This document shows positions 62,705-64,000 of a DNA stretch of 64,000 nucleotides, in pieces; position 1 is the stretch's first letter, and every line of letters starts with the position of its first letter. Made by a program: the position numbers and the translations under genes. The stretch is from Pediococcus ethanolidurans (lineage in GTDB: Bacteria; Bacillota; Bacilli; Lactobacillales; Lactobacillaceae), in the NCBI RefSeq assembly GCF_001437405.1, contig NZ_JQBY01000002.1, positions 91,587 to 155,586 of the forward strand, in the 5' to 3' direction. Under the pieces are notes generated by a model. That model searched no databases. It saw only the letters and a program-made list of their open reading frames with translations, and was not told where the DNA came from.

Positions 62705-63556
62705 CTAACTCCCCTTATATGCCAAAATATTTGATAAAACAGATGATAATGTAATTCCCATGCGTGAATCTCGCTGACCTTGTTCAGCTGTCTCCAACAC
62801 AGCCTCACTCGTCCATTTATTTGCGAGTTTTAATGCCGTTTGAAAGGTTTCTTTATTGAGAAGAAAGCCCAAAACTAAACTTGAAAATAGATCGCCAGTT
62901 CCAAAAAAATCGCCCACCACTTTTTCTGAACTGACATAATGAAATTCATCAGCAGTTAAAAAAGCTGTCCCAATTTGATTATCTAATTCAATACCAGTAA
63001 TTGCGACATTATCAATCCCAGTTTTTTGCGACAATTTTTTCAAAATACTTGTTAAGTAATGTCTGTTGATTGTATCCGAAACATTTTGTTCAAGCAAAAA
63101 ACATGCCTCAGTTAAGTTAGGTAATAATATTTGTGCATTTTGGCACAGCTTCAAATAACGGGTTACCACTGCAGTTGACATTCCAGAATACAATTTACCA
63201 TGATCGGCAAATGCTGGATCAAGCAAGACTAGTTTCGTGGGATCTTCCTTTAAAAACGAACTAATCTCCTCATAAACTTTCAGTTCACTTCCAAGGTAAC
63301 CTATCAAAACATTGGAAAATGTCACATTTGCTTTATGCCAGTGGGCGAAAAAACTGGGTAAGTTTTTCGCCATCGAAATCGTTGCCGGTTGTCCAAACCC
63401 ACCCGTGTGTGTTGATAAAATCATTGAAGGCATGATTGCCGGTTGCTCTCCAAACGCCGTCATTATTGGCATTGCAATACTTAAAGATACCGAGCCCACA
63501 GAAGATAGATCTTCAATTAACAATGTTTGTTCAATTATGAAAACCTTCCTTCTCAA
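62705..63556 (-). CDS. Pyridoxal/pyridoxamine kinase-like protein (ribokinase superfamily)
   Basis: About 276-283 residues. The N-terminal LIEDLSSVGSVSLSIAMPI and the conserved STHTGGF match pyridoxal kinases; the catalytic end is DFFGTGDLFSSLVLGFLL with Asp in the GTGD loop. It would phosphorylate B6 vitamers taken up by the ECF protein downstream. The start is unusual. TTG at 63556 has no ribosome site and lies almost at the transcription start, while AGAAGGAAGG (63544-63553) is 8 nt before an in-frame ATT at 63535 that fits the family N-terminus. I give the longest frame. Confidence 0.85.
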   Translation of the reverse strand: MRRKVFIIEQTLLIEDLSSVGSVSLSIAMPIMTAFGEQPAIMPSMILSTHTGGFGQPATISMAKNLPSFFAHWHKANVTFSNVLIGYLGSELKVYEEISSFLKEDPTKLVLLDPAFADHGKLYSGMSTAVVTRYLKLCQNAQILLPNLTEACFLLEQNVSDTINRHYLTSILKKLSQKTGIDNVAITGIELDNQIGTAFLTADEFHYVSSEKVVGDFFGTGDLFSSLVLGFLLNKETFQTALKLANKWTSEAVLETAEQGQRDSRMGITLSSVLSNILAYKGS

Positions 63557-63566
63557 TAATTTTTTA

Positions 63567-63575
63567 CATTATACC
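63567..63575 (-). promoter_or_regulatory. Extended -10 promoter of the kinase-ECF operon
   Basis: TGGTATAAT on the minus strand is an extended -10 without a good -35. Initiation about 7 nt downstream would place the TTG at 63556 at the very end of the message, and leave about 25 nt with a ribosome site before the ATT at 63535. Confidence 0.55.
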
Positions 63576-63639
63576 ATGATTATGAATAAATTCTTTGTTG
63601 TTCTATTTGGATAATAAATGTCAACTTTCAGCTGAATTT

Positions 63640-63780
63640 TTAGGGTAACTTTTGTTCACTCCTTTCGTTCCGAAAGTTTCCATTCTCTGTACGTTGTCGA
63701 TTCTTGTGGCACAAACTAGCCGCAAGAACTCGTTTCCATACCGCTTGTTTTTTTCAAAACTAGCAAATCGTTTCGTTCAC
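63640..63780 (-). repeat. Degenerate family B-like hairpin element (B4)
   Basis: GTTCACTCCTTTCG and CGTTTCGTTCACTTCTTTTT border a stretch with the stem TTCTTGTGGC/GCCGCAAGAA and AGCAAATCG, the reverse of the B-family CGATTTGCT. The layout resembles family B but the core is not conserved. No gene is seen in 63600-64000. Confidence 0.45.
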
Positions 63781-63798
63781 TTCTTTTTCCCGCCGAGC

Positions 63799-63915
63799 CT
63801 TAGGACAACTCCGCAAATCAGGCATTGAACTATAAGCAGGATTCCTGCGGGATTGAGATCCCGCCTCCATCCCGCTTAAATATCAATGCCTATCGATTTG
63901 CTTCGTTCACTTTCT
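63799..63915 (-). repeat. Family B hairpin element B3
   Basis: It has TTAGGACAACT, CAAATCAG, the central CTGCGGGATTGAGATCCCGC, CGATTTGCT and CGTTCACTTT. Its arms are new: GGCATTGA/TCAATGCC, TAAGC/GCTTA and GGAT/ATCC replace the arms of B1 and B2 while pairing is kept. One A.C mismatch in the plus strand would be U.G in minus-strand RNA. It lies upstream of the kinase-ECF operon. Confidence 0.75.
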
Positions 63916-64000
63916 TTTTTCTCATTGACTTTTAATGTTTTTCTGGATATAGTCTAATAAATAGATTTAAACCTGAAATATTCATAGATCGAAATATAAT

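Overview
The window looks like chromosomal DNA of a low-GC Gram-positive lactic acid bacterium, most likely a member of the Lactobacillaceae. The signs are AGGAGG-type ribosome binding sites, frequent TTG starts, many PTS permeases, a tagatose-6-phosphate route, cre-like sites, peptide (Opp) transporters with lipoprotein binding proteins, and an ECF vitamin transporter. I cannot fix the genus from sequence alone. No rRNA, tRNA, CRISPR array, phage module or intact insertion sequence was seen.

Layout. 1-9.6 kb: a cut-off quinone oxidoreductase, a MerR regulator with a textbook 19-bp-spacer promoter, two histidine phosphatases, a zinc alcohol dehydrogenase, a HAD phosphatase, a LacX-like epimerase, and a MarR/MFS efflux pair. 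9.4-16.4 kb: a galactose/tagatose-6-phosphate locus. LacR, LacA, LacB, LacD and a DUF4867-like protein run on the minus strand, and a galactitol-family PTS (EIIA, EIIB, EIIC, small membrane protein) runs divergently. LacR-type operators sit on both sides of the divergent promoter region. 16.5-20.5 kb: two adjacent intracellular GH78-type alpha-L-rhamnosidases and an unknown protein. 20.7-24.5 kb: a fructose-family PTS, a PfkB kinase and a divergent RpiR regulator. 24.5-33.8 kb: a GalNAc-type operon on the minus strand (mannose-family EIIA, an unfamiliar glycosidase-like protein, EIIB, EIIC, EIID, GntR regulator, AgaS, NagA) with a divergent LacI-family gene. 34-56 kb: two oligopeptide ABC systems with five OppA-type binding proteins, interrupted by hflX, an APC permease and a CorA-like gene. 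56-64 kb: a polar amino acid ABC transporter, two unusual membrane proteins, a Fur regulator, a guanylate-kinase-like protein and a probable pyridoxine uptake/kinase pair.

How the genes fit. Galactose (PTS plus LacAB) and GalNAc-containing sugars (mannose-family PTS, NagA, AgaS) would both converge on tagatose-6-phosphate. That needs a kinase (no LacC is seen in the lac cluster; the PfkB protein at 22.6 kb is a candidate) and then LacD. In this sequence both membrane permeases are broken: the galactitol-family EIIC by a 4-bp TTTA duplication, and the GalNAc-type EIIC by an in-frame TGA at codon 51. The divergent LacI regulator has ATC where its ATG should be.

Most unusual content. (1) Two families of about 105-125-nt hairpin elements lie in tandem groups between genes. 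The arm sequences change but pairing is kept. The recurring C.A or A.C mismatches would be G.U pairs in minus-strand RNA, and both families share a 5' box. (2) The GalNAc operon carries a 682-residue protein in the place where a phospho-beta-galactosidase sits in the known gnb operon. Its sequence suggests a GH42-like three-domain glycosidase, but I cannot assign it to a family.
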